Source: an uncultured Eubacteriales bacterium
Lineage (GTDB): Bacteria; Bacillota; Clostridia; Oscillospirales; CAG-382
Reading direction: 5' to 3'
Length of the DNA stretch: 5,496 nucleotides
Assembly: GCA_934446095.1 (NCBI GenBank)
Contig: CAKSDR010000071.1
Span: forward strand, 1-5,496
Shown here piece by piece: positions 1 to 5,245 of the stretch (position 1 is its first letter; every line of letters starts with the position of its first letter). Both the position numbers and the translations under genes were made by a program. The notes under the pieces were generated by a model. The model saw only the letters and a list, made by a program, of their open reading frames with translations, made no database searches and was not told the origin of the DNA.

Positions 1-1
1 T

Positions 2-577
2 GTTCTGCGTTTGTTCAGGGTAAGGATCATAAATCCGGAAAATGAACCGCACGGCAAAAATTTTCTTGTATGTTCAAACCACCTTTCAAATATGGATCCT
101 GTTCTTATTTCAATATGTCTTGACAATCAAATACGCTATATGGCAAAGGCGGAACTGTTCAAAATTCCGGTGCTTTCTTCATTAATCAAAAAATTCGGTG
201 CATTTCCGGTATACCGGAACGGCAGCGACGTTGCCGCTATTAAAAAGACAATTTCCATTTTAAAAGGCGGAGATTGCGTCGGCATTTTCCCTCAGGGGAA
301 AAGAGTCAAAGGCATGGAGCCCGACAGCGTTGAGATAAAAGCAGGGACGGGTCTTTGCGCCATGCATGCGCAGTGCGATATTTTGCCGGTTGCGATTTTT
401 ACAAAAGAATATAAAATAAAAATGTTTCGTCCTGTTTATGTAATAATAGGCAAACCGATACCGTTTGAAACATTCAGTGACACAACGTTGAATTACGCCG
501 GATTCGACAAACTTTCAAAAGAAATTTTTTCAAAAATATGCAATCTCATAAATGAAAACAAAGAGAAATTCAAATGA
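2..577 (+). CDS. plsC: 1-acyl-sn-glycerol-3-phosphate acyltransferase (PlsC family), 5'-truncated by window edge
   Basis: The protein is expected to transfer a fatty acyl group to the sn-2 position of lysophosphatidic acid, giving phosphatidic acid at the inner face of the membrane. Counting residues from the TTG codon at nt 11, the family blocks appear in order: NHLSNMD (residues 23–29), the NHx4D catalytic motif; GAFPVYRNG (63–71), substrate-binding block II; FPQGKR (93–98), block III, with Gln where FPEGTR-type members have Glu; and ILPVAIFT (124–131), block IV. The frame is open to the first base and begins close to block I, so the N-terminal membrane segment typical of the family lies outside the window. 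The TTG at nt 11 is therefore unlikely to be the start. The stop shares ATGA with the next start, so the two are probably translationally coupled. In many Clostridia a plsC-like gene sits between cmk and ispH-rpsA, which fits (established knowledge). Family is secure; exact acyl donor and acceptor are not. Confidence 0.9.
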   Translation, partial: VLRLFRVRIINPENEPHGKNFLVCSNHLSNMDPVLISICLDNQIRYMAKAELFKIPVLSSLIKKFGAFPVYRNGSDVAAIKKTISILKGGDCVGIFPQGKRVKGMEPDSVEIKAGTGLCAMHAQCDILPVAIFTKEYKIKMFRPVYVIIGKPIPFETFSDTTLNYAGFDKLSKEIFSKICNLINENKEKFK

Positions 578-2655
578 GTGATGTTAATATTTTGCTCGCG
601 AAAAACGCCGGGTTCTGTTTCGGCGTAAAAAGAGCTGTCGATATTGTCGAAAAATTGCAAAAAAGCGGCGAGAAGCAAATTTTCACAATAGGTGAACTTA
701 TCCACAACCAAACATTTTTAGACCGACTTTCAAAAAAAGGCATCCGAACAATTTCCGAAGATGAAATAGAAAGCGCGGCCTGCAGTTTTCCGGACGCCGT
801 TTTTGTTATAAGAACGCACGGGATCAGCAAAAAAATAACGGATTTTCTTGAAAAGTCCCATATAAAATATGTTGACGCCACCTGCCCCTACGTTAAAAAA
901 ATTCACAAAATTGTAGATGAAAATTCTGACGAAAATACCGATCTTGTAATTGTCGGCGACAGATGTCATCCGGAGGTTATAGGCATACAAAGTTATGCTA
1001 AGGGAAATGTTTTTATTTTTTCCGACGAAAAACAGATTGACGAAGAACTCGAAAAACCGTCGAAAAAAAGGACTTTTTCCGCAATTGTGGTTTCTCAAAC
1101 CACATTTAATTATAAAAAATATAAAATTTGTCAAAAAAATATCGCAAAACTATATACAAATCCAAAAATTTTTGATACAATATGTAATGTCACGGAAAAT
1201 AGGCAGACAGAAGCGAGACATCTTGCTGCAAATTCTGATGTAATGATAGTGCTGGGCGGAATGCAAAGTTCAAATTCAAAAAAATTATTTGATATATGCA
1301 AAAACGTCTGCCCCGATACCTATTTTGCTCAAACATCGGCCGATATCCCGTTTGATGATATAGTCCGAAAATCTCGTGATAAATCCTGCAAAACTTTTAC
1401 TGCGGGTATTACAGCAGGTGCTTCGACACCTGATGATATAATTGAGGAGGTAAAAATCAGAATGACTAATTCCATCGAACTTAATTCTGATGCACAAAAA
1501 ATTGAAGAAAAACCTGTTATTAATGATTCCATGACATTTGAAGAGATGTTCAACGCATCTTATAAAGTCATTAGAGCAGGGGAAAGGGTACAAGGCGTTA
1601 TTACTTCTGTAACCTCTACTGAAATTCATGTAGATTTAGGTATCAAACAAACAGGTATTATTCCTTATTCGGAAGTCAGTGATGATCCGTCTGTTCAGAT
1701 TGAAAATGAATTTAAGGTCGGAGATACTATAGATGTCGTAGTTGTTAAATTCAATGACGCTGAAGGTACAGTCCTTCTTTCAAAGAAGCGTCTTGACATC
1801 GATAAAAACTGGAATGCTTTGAAAGATGCCTATGAAAACGGCACAATCCTTACAGGTAAGGTATGTGACGTTGTAAAAGGCGGAGTTATTTTCCAGTCTG
1901 GTCCACACAGAGCATTTATTCCCGCTTCTCAGACTTCTCTTCCGAGAACCTCTCAGGCTATCACGGAAAAAGATCTCGAATCGCTTTTGGGAAAAGAAGG
2001 AAAAATCAAACTTATTGATATAAATCCTCAGAGAAAACGCGCTGTCGGCTCTATGAAGGTTGTTATCAGAGAAGAAAGAAAAGCACTTCAGGATAAATTC
2101 TGGGAAAGCGCAGAAATCGGCAAAAAGTATACAGGAACCGTTAAATCCTTAACTTCATACGGCGCATTTGTTGACCTTGGCGGAGTTGACGGTATGATTC
2201 ACATTACCGAACTTTCGTGGAAGCACATCAAAAATCCTGCTGAAGTTGTAAAAGTAGGAGATACAGTTGAAGTATTCATTAAAGACTTGGATCCCGAAAA
2301 GAAAAGAGTATCTCTCGGATATAAGACAGAAGAAACAAATCCGTGGACAATTTTTAATTCTAAATACTCCGTCGGAGATACTGTAGATGTAAAAATCGTA
2401 AGTCTTATGCCTTTCGGCGCATTTGCGGAAATTATTCCCGGCGTTGACGGTCTTATCCATATTTCACAGATCTGCGAACAAAAAATTCAGAAACCGGCTG
2501 ATGTACTTAATATCGGTGAAACAGTAAGCGCAAAAATCATCGATATTAATGACGAAAATCACAAAATCAGCCTTTCAATAAAGGCATTGCTTGTTCCGGA
2601 AGAAACAGCGGAAGAAGTTTCCGATTCCGATAATGTAACAACTGAAGCAGAATAA
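574..2655 (+). CDS. ispH-rpsA: Bifunctional 4-hydroxy-3-methylbut-2-enyl diphosphate reductase / ribosomal protein S1 (IspH–S1 fusion)
   Basis: This 693-residue protein joins two complete modules. Residues 1–292 are IspH, the [4Fe-4S] enzyme that reduces HMBPP to IPP and DMAPP in the MEP pathway. All three cluster cysteines are present (C15 in GFCFGV, C104 in DATCPYV, C204 in TICNVT), as are substrate-pocket residues H44, H82, H132, E134, the SQTT threonines (176–177), the SSNS block (232–235) and S284. Residues 293–335 form a linker. Four S1 RNA-binding domains follow at about 336–405, 421–497, 516–583 and 600–670, then an acidic tail. Domains 3 and 4 are the most canonical, with YGAFVDLGGVDGMIHI and FGAFAEIIPGVDGLIHI. 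The ATG overlaps the plsC stop and has only a weak purine stretch upstream, so translation may be coupled. The fusion is known in Clostridia and is not an assembly artefact: no frame break is seen. An internal start at the junction is listed separately. A strong terminator follows. Confidence 0.95.
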   Translation: MSDVNILLAKNAGFCFGVKRAVDIVEKLQKSGEKQIFTIGELIHNQTFLDRLSKKGIRTISEDEIESAACSFPDAVFVIRTHGISKKITDFLEKSHIKYVDATCPYVKKIHKIVDENSDENTDLVIVGDRCHPEVIGIQSYAKGNVFIFSDEKQIDEELEKPSKKRTFSAIVVSQTTFNYKKYKICQKNIAKLYTNPKIFDTICNVTENRQTEARHLAANSDVMIVLGGMQSSNSKKLFDICKNVCPDTYFAQTSADIPFDDIVRKSRDKSCKTFTAGITAGASTPDDIIEEVKIRMTNSIELNSDAQKIEEKPVINDSMTFEEMFNASYKVIRAGERVQGVITSVTSTEIHVDLGIKQTGIIPYSEVSDDPSVQIENEFKVGDTIDVVVVKFNDAEGTVLLSKKRLDIDKNWNALKDAYENGTILTGKVCDVVKGGVIFQSGPHRAFIPASQTSLPRTSQAITEKDLESLLGKEGKIKLIDINPQRKRAVGSMKVVIREERKALQDKFWESAEIGKKYTGTVKSLTSYGAFVDLGGVDGMIHITELSWKHIKNPAEVVKVGDTVEVFIKDLDPEKKRVSLGYKTEETNPWTIFNSKYSVGDTVDVKIVSLMPFGAFAEIIPGVDGLIHISQICEQKIQKPADVLNIGETVSAKIIDINDENHKISLSIKALLVPEETAEEVSDSDNVTTEAE
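1444..1464 (+). promoter_or_regulatory. Candidate internal ribosome binding site and in-frame ATG at the IspH/S1 junction
   Basis: GAGGAGG at 1444–1450 is followed after 11 nt by ATG at 1462–1464. This ATG is codon 297 of the ispH-rpsA frame, exactly where IspH ends and before the linker to the first S1 domain. Initiation here would give a 397-residue free four-domain S1 protein. The SD falls on two consecutive Glu codons (E291, E292) both written GAG. By my count GAG serves only 5 of the 53 Glu codons in this gene. The spacing is a little longer than ideal, and the EEV-type residues are common at IspH C-termini, so the SD could be coincidental. Confidence 0.45.
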
Positions 2656-2665
2656 GCAGATATAT

Positions 2666-2694
2666 TTGATTGTCCGAAGAATAGAGCATATATT
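2666..2694 (+). promoter_or_regulatory. Candidate sigma-A promoter for yqeG, embedded in the terminator hairpin
   Basis: TTGATT (2666–2671, 4 of 6 to consensus) and TATATT (2689–2694, 5 of 6) are separated by exactly 17 nt. The predicted start is near A2701, leaving a leader of about 18 nt with the GGTGAG ribosome binding site before ATG 2719. The left arm of the terminator lies in the spacer, and the -10 overlaps the loop and right arm. No better promoter is visible in the 63-nt gap. In AT-rich DNA such a match can occur by chance. Confidence 0.4.
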
Positions 2695-2707
2695 CTTCGG
2701 ACTTTTT
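2672..2707 (+). terminator. Rho-independent terminator after ispH-rpsA
   Basis: A perfect 12-bp inverted repeat (GTCCGAAGAATA at 2672–2683 with TATTCTTCGGAC at 2691–2702) encloses a 7-nt loop and is followed at once by five T residues (2703–2707). It begins 16 nt after the rpsA stop. It probably ends the plsC–ispH-rpsA transcript, fully or partly. The Shine-Dalgarno of the next gene starts directly after the T run, so any readthrough transcript would hold that site immediately next to the hairpin. Confidence 0.9.
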
Positions 2708-2718
2708 GGTGAGAGAGT

Positions 2719-3234
2719 ATGTTTAATGTTTTTGTTCCGGACTATATTTTTGATACAATATATGATATTCCGGATAAAATTTTTGACAATGAAAATATCA
2801 GGGCTGTCTTTTTAGACATCGACAACACTCTTGTATCGTACAACACAGAAAAGCCGACCAAAGAAGTAATTGCTTTTTTGGAAAAGTTAAAATTAAAAAA
2901 TATAAAGTTGTTTTTTGTTTCAAATAACAGTGATGAACGCGTAAGGGTTTTTGCCGAAAATCTTAATATACAATACTTTTCAGATGCAAAAAAACCGTCT
3001 TCAAAAGTATATAAAGAACTTCTTTTGAAGGAGAATATTCAGCCGCGCGAATCAATGGTTATAGGAGATCAGATTTTTACAGACGTTTTTGCCGGGAAAA
3101 AGATTGGCTGCGGCACAATTTTGGTAAGTCCTATTGAAAATGTAGAAAACAATTTTTTTAAACTTAAAAGGTTTTTTGAAGTTCCTTTTAAAAAATATTA
3201 TTATATAAGGGAAAACAGGAGAAAAAAGGTATGA
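2719..3234 (+). CDS. yqeG: YqeG-family HAD-superfamily (subclass IIIA) phosphatase
   Basis: This cytosolic HAD-fold hydrolase has 171 residues, about the normal length for YqeG proteins. Motif I is FLDIDNTLV, with nucleophile D33 and acid/base D35; motif II is FFVSNNSDE (S68); the motif III lysine is K91 or K92 in AKKPSSK; motif IV is VIGDQIFTD, with D117 and D122. No cap domain is present between motifs I and II. The family is related to mitochondrial Gep4, a phosphatidylglycerophosphate phosphatase. A role in phospholipid synthesis is therefore plausible, but it is inferred from homology and not shown here. The C-terminus is basic and aromatic (KKYYYIRENRRKK), which could favour membrane contact. 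The start ATG has GGTGAG 5 nt upstream, directly after the terminator T run. The stop overlaps the next start as ATGA, so the two form a coupled pair. Family assignment is strong; substrate is unknown. Confidence 0.88.
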   Translation: MFNVFVPDYIFDTIYDIPDKIFDNENIRAVFLDIDNTLVSYNTEKPTKEVIAFLEKLKLKNIKLFFVSNNSDERVRVFAENLNIQYFSDAKKPSSKVYKELLLKENIQPRESMVIGDQIFTDVFAGKKIGCGTILVSPIENVENNFFKLKRFFEVPFKKYYYIRENRRKKV

Positions 3235-4091
3235 CTACAGCATTGTTCGGACCGGGCGGAAACTCGAAAAGTTTTTATGACGCAGGTTTTAAAAGCACAA
3301 TCGACGCACCGAAATTCACAAAAGAATTCGGTCTTGACGCGTATGAATACGAAGCCGGCAACGGCCTTTTTGCATCCGAAGATACTCTTAGAAAAATCGG
3401 CGAAAATGCGGCAAAATACAATATTAAAATGTCAATTCATGCTCCTTACTATATCTCTTTGTCTTCATTGGACGAAGAAAAGCGCAAAAACAGTTCAAGA
3501 TATATTCTCCAATGTGCAAACGCCCTGCGTTTTCTCGGCGGAAAAACAATGGTAATACATGCAGGCAGCACTGCAAAACTCGAAAGAACAGCGGCTCTTG
3601 ACTTTGCGAAGGAAGCACTTGAGTTTGCGATTTCAAAACTCCATGATGAAAACCTTTACGGCGTAAAACTCGGCATTGAAACCATGGGAAAAGTCAATCA
3701 GCTCGGCACCCTTGACGAAGTACTTTCATTATGCAAAACCGATAAGTGCGTTGTTCCGGTAATTGATTTCGGACACATGAACGCAAGAGAGGGTGGGGGC
3801 GTATTTAATACTCCCGAGGATTATGCGTCGGTTTTTGAAAAAGTAGCAGCCGCCTGCGGTGATGTGATTGCAAAAAATCTGCATTGCCATTTTTCAAAAA
3901 TTGAATATACCAAAGGCGGTGAAAAGAGGCATCTTACATTTGATGACAATCTTTACGGTCCTGAATTTGAACCTCTTATGAAGGCAATATGCAACCTTAG
4001 GGTAACTCCGACAATTATCTGCGAATCATCAGGCACAATGGCGGAGGATGCTCTTAAAATGAAAAGCGCCTATCTTTCATATATTGGATAA
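3231..4091 (+). CDS. Endonuclease IV-like (AP endonuclease 2 family) TIM-barrel protein
   Basis: This 286-residue TIM barrel, about the length of E. coli Nfo, resembles endonuclease IV, which cuts DNA at abasic sites with a three-metal centre. Eight of the nine metal ligands have clear counterparts: H70 (SIHAPYY), H110 (VIHAGS), E150 (GIETMG), D179 and H182 (VIDFGHMN), H218 (LHCHFSK), H234 (KRH) and E264 (CESSG). The ninth, Asp of the DxH pair at the third metal site (E. coli D229), is replaced: position -2 from H234 is K232, and the nearest acid is E231 at -3. Activity may therefore be standard, metal-altered or a sugar-isomerase-like one, since xylose isomerase-type epimerases share the fold. 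AGGAG at 3217–3221 lies 9 nt before ATG, and the start overlaps the yqeG stop. The last codons lie within a tandem repeat. I withhold the symbol nfo because of the ligand change. Confidence 0.8.
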   Translation: MTTALFGPGGNSKSFYDAGFKSTIDAPKFTKEFGLDAYEYEAGNGLFASEDTLRKIGENAAKYNIKMSIHAPYYISLSSLDEEKRKNSSRYILQCANALRFLGGKTMVIHAGSTAKLERTAALDFAKEALEFAISKLHDENLYGVKLGIETMGKVNQLGTLDEVLSLCKTDKCVVPVIDFGHMNAREGGGVFNTPEDYASVFEKVAAACGDVIAKNLHCHFSKIEYTKGGEKRHLTFDDNLYGPEFEPLMKAICNLRVTPTIICESSGTMAEDALKMKSAYLSYIG

Positions 4092-4128
4092 TATAAATAT
4101 TGGATAATATAAATATTGGATAAAATAT
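4081..4128 (+). repeat. AT-rich 16-bp tandem repeat, about 2.7 copies
   Basis: The unit ATATTGGATAATATAA occurs exactly at 4081–4096 and 4097–4112. A third copy begins at 4113 and matches for the first 11 bases. The first copy contains the final codons and TAA stop (4089–4091) of the TIM-barrel gene, so further copies add only noncoding DNA. Each unit carries its own TAA in the same phrase. It fills the gap up to the efp promoter. No GC-rich terminator hairpin is visible between the two genes. Confidence 0.85.
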
Positions 4129-4129
4129 C

Positions 4130-4158
4130 TTGACAATATTGTAAAAAAATATTATAAT
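4130..4158 (+). promoter_or_regulatory. Perfect-consensus sigma-A promoter for efp
   Basis: TTGACA (4130–4135) and TATAAT (4153–4158) match consensus at all 12 positions with the ideal 17-nt spacer. The start is expected around 4164–4166, giving a leader of about 50 nt. The leader is AT-rich, with the G-run GGGGGA (4203–4208) as the likely ribosome binding site 7 nt before ATG 4216. A strong constitutive promoter suits EF-P, an abundant translation factor. Two dyads overlap it and are described separately. Confidence 0.93.
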
Positions 4159-4173
4159 AAAGTGTACTTTATT
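4156..4173. promoter_or_regulatory. Candidate operator: 8-bp inverted repeat over the efp transcription start
   Basis: AATAAAGT (4156–4163) and ACTTTATT (4166–4173) are perfect reverse complements separated by GT. The dyad covers the last three bases of the -10 box and the predicted start site, a classic place for a repressor. A second, perfect 10-bp palindrome, ACAATATTGT (4133–4142), overlaps the -35. The dyad centres are 27 bp apart. No regulator can be named. AT-rich DNA makes short palindromes common, so this is only a candidate. Confidence 0.35.
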
Positions 4174-4215
4174 TGTAAAAATACGTATCTAATTTAATTT
4201 TTGGGGGATAAATAA

Positions 4216-4773
4216 ATGATATCAGCAGGCGATTTCAGAAATGGCGTTACTTTTGAAGAAGACGGCAACGTTCTTCAGGTAATTGAATTTCAGCATGTAA
4301 AACCGGGCAAAGGCGCGGCTTTCGTACGTACAAAACTTCGCAATGTTATTACAGGTTCTGTGGTTGAAAAAACTTACAATCCTACCGCGAAAGTTCAGCA
4401 GGCTTTTGTTGAAAGAAAAGACATGCAGTATTCTTACAACGACGGAGATCTTTTCTATTTCATGGATCCCGAATCCTTTGAAATGCTTCCGGTTGAAAAA
4501 GATAATCTTTCCGACAACTTCAAATTTGTAAAAGAAAACATGATTTGCAAGATTATTTCCTATAAGGGAAAGGTTTTCTCGGTTGAACCTCCTATGTTCG
4601 TTGAACTTGAAGTAACCGAAACCGAGCCCGGCTTTAAGGGCGATACAGCGACGGGTGCTTCAAAACCCGCAACTCTTGAAACAGGCGCACAGATCAAAGT
4701 TCCGCTGTTTGTTAATATCGGAGATGTTCTTAAAATCGATACCCGTACGGGCGAATATCTTGAAAGAGTTTAA
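4216..4773 (+). CDS. efp: Translation elongation factor P
   Basis: EF-P binds the ribosome between the P and E sites and relieves stalling at consecutive prolines. At 185 residues the protein has the standard length and three-barrel layout: a KOW-like domain I (about 1–64), OB domain II (about 65–127) and OB domain III (about 128–185). The C-terminal signature is intact, with KVPLFVNIGDVLKIDTRTGEY. The domain I loop reads HVKPGKGAAF and places the tip lysine at K32, the residue that is modified in B. subtilis (5-aminopentanol) and by other groups elsewhere. No modification enzyme such as EpmA, EpmB or EarP is encoded in this window. The gene opens a new transcription unit behind a perfect promoter and is followed after 27 nt by the acidic CD1247-like gene. 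The M24 peptidase often found before efp in Firmicutes is absent here; the endonuclease IV-like gene occupies that place. Confidence 0.97.
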   Translation: MISAGDFRNGVTFEEDGNVLQVIEFQHVKPGKGAAFVRTKLRNVITGSVVEKTYNPTAKVQQAFVERKDMQYSYNDGDLFYFMDPESFEMLPVEKDNLSDNFKFVKENMICKIISYKGKVFSVEPPMFVELEVTETEPGFKGDTATGASKPATLETGAQIKVPLFVNIGDVLKIDTRTGEYLERV

Positions 4774-4800
4774 TTTTTATTTTCAGGAGGTACTGTTTTT

Positions 4801-5136
4801 ATGACAACATCAGAAAAAGTTGCGCATCTTAAAGGCGTTATTGAAGGTATGGAATATGACACAACTTCAAAGGAGGGCAAAATCATCTCTCTTATGGTTG
4901 ATATTCTTGACGACATTTCCGCAGAACTTATAGAAGTTGAAGATGATATAGATACTTTATTCGACTTCGGAGATGAACTTGACGAAGATCTCGGAGCCGT
5001 TGAAGAAGATTTGTACGGCGACGGATGCGACGGTTATTGCTGTGATTGCGACAGCGACGAATGCGATAGCAGCGAAGAAAACGCATGCGAAGATTGTGAA
5101 AGCGATGATTGCAGTGACTGCGATATTGCAAAATAA
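4801..5136 (+). CDS. CD1247-type N-terminal domain protein with an acidic, cysteine-rich tail
   Basis: The function is not known. Residues 1–45 (EKVAHLKGVIEGM, SKEGKII, VDILDDISAEL) resemble the N-terminal domain of the clostridial CD1247 group, a helical segment that in longer relatives precedes a C-terminal zinc-ribbon-like part. Here the tail (about 72–108) has nine cysteines (C76, 80, 81, 83, 88, 96, 99, 104, 107) set among Asp, Glu and Ser, with no recognisable paired CxxC knuckles of a classical ribbon. There is no Lys, Arg or His between K27 and K111, and I count 34 Asp/Glu in residues 28–110. Metal binding is plausible but inferred. No signal peptide or membrane segment is seen. AGGAGGT (4785–4791) lies 10 nt before the ATG, a very strong site, so expression may be high. 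It is probably co-transcribed with efp and ends at the 5151–5181 terminator. Confidence 0.8.
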   Translation: MTTSEKVAHLKGVIEGMEYDTTSKEGKIISLMVDILDDISAELIEVEDDIDTLFDFGDELDEDLGAVEEDLYGDGCDGYCCDCDSDECDSSEENACEDCESDDCSDCDIAK

Positions 5137-5150
5137 AATTTAAAAATTTT

Positions 5151-5181
5151 AAAAAGCAAGAGGTTGTCTCTTGCTTTTTTT
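5151..5181 (+). terminator. Rho-independent terminator after the efp unit
   Basis: GCAAGAG (5156–5162) pairs with CTCTTGC (5168–5174) around the 5-nt loop GTTGT, and seven T residues follow (5175–5181). The A run at 5151–5155 can extend the stem against the first Ts, which would also allow some termination on the other strand. It starts 14 nt after the stop of the acidic protein and closes the efp transcription unit. Confidence 0.93.
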
Positions 5182-5185
5182 CATA

Positions 5186-5214
5186 TTAATATTCCGTTTT
5201 GCATATTTTATAAT
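5186..5214 (+). promoter_or_regulatory. Probable sigma-A promoter for the membrane-protein gene at 5246
   Basis: TATAAT at 5209–5214 is a perfect -10. A weaker -35, TTAATA (5186–5191, 4 of 6), sits 17 nt upstream. It lies just after the terminator, where a new promoter is needed. The expected start is near 5220–5222, leaving a leader of about 25 nt with AGGGGAG (5233–5239) as the ribosome binding site. Confidence 0.55.
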
Positions 5215-5245
5215 ACAGGAAAATAAATAAAAAGGGGAGTATAAT

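Noticed and set aside
11..577. TTG at 11 as the true start of the acyltransferase gene
   Set aside because: The frame is open upstream to the window edge, no ribosome binding site is visible, and starting there would remove the N-terminal membrane segment usual before the NHx4D motif.
493..1134. Minus-strand open frames opposite plsC and ispH
   Set aside because: They lie wholly opposite well-supported genes, have no ribosome binding sites or recognisable domains, and are rich in Phe/Ile/Asn as expected for the complement of AT-rich coding DNA.
1285..1629. Minus-strand open frames across the IspH/S1 junction
   Set aside because: They are shadows of the fusion gene, with no promoter, SD or family resemblance.
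574..2655. Assembly or sequencing error fusing separate ispH and rpsA genes
   Set aside because: The frame is continuous with a normal linker, and this fusion is a known arrangement in Clostridia.
4174..4215. Riboswitch or structured leader upstream of efp
   Set aside because: The leader is about 50 nt and AT-rich, with no GC-bearing stem and no known aptamer core.
5015..5127. CRISPR-like or DNA-level repeat array in the repeated TGCGA region
   Set aside because: The repeats are short, irregular and in phase with codons of a Cys/Asp-rich tail; there are no constant repeats with unique spacers.
4928..5131. Arginine-rich minus-strand frame opposite the acidic protein gene
   Set aside because: Its Arg/His/Asn content is simply the complement of the repeated TGCGA/GAC-type codons; the plus-strand gene has a strong SD, promoter and terminator.
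5240..5245. TATAAT directly before ATG 5246 as a leaderless promoter
   Set aside because: No -35-like hexamer lies 16–18 nt upstream, and transcription would begin inside the gene beyond the SD and ATG. The TATAAT at 5209–5214 fits better.
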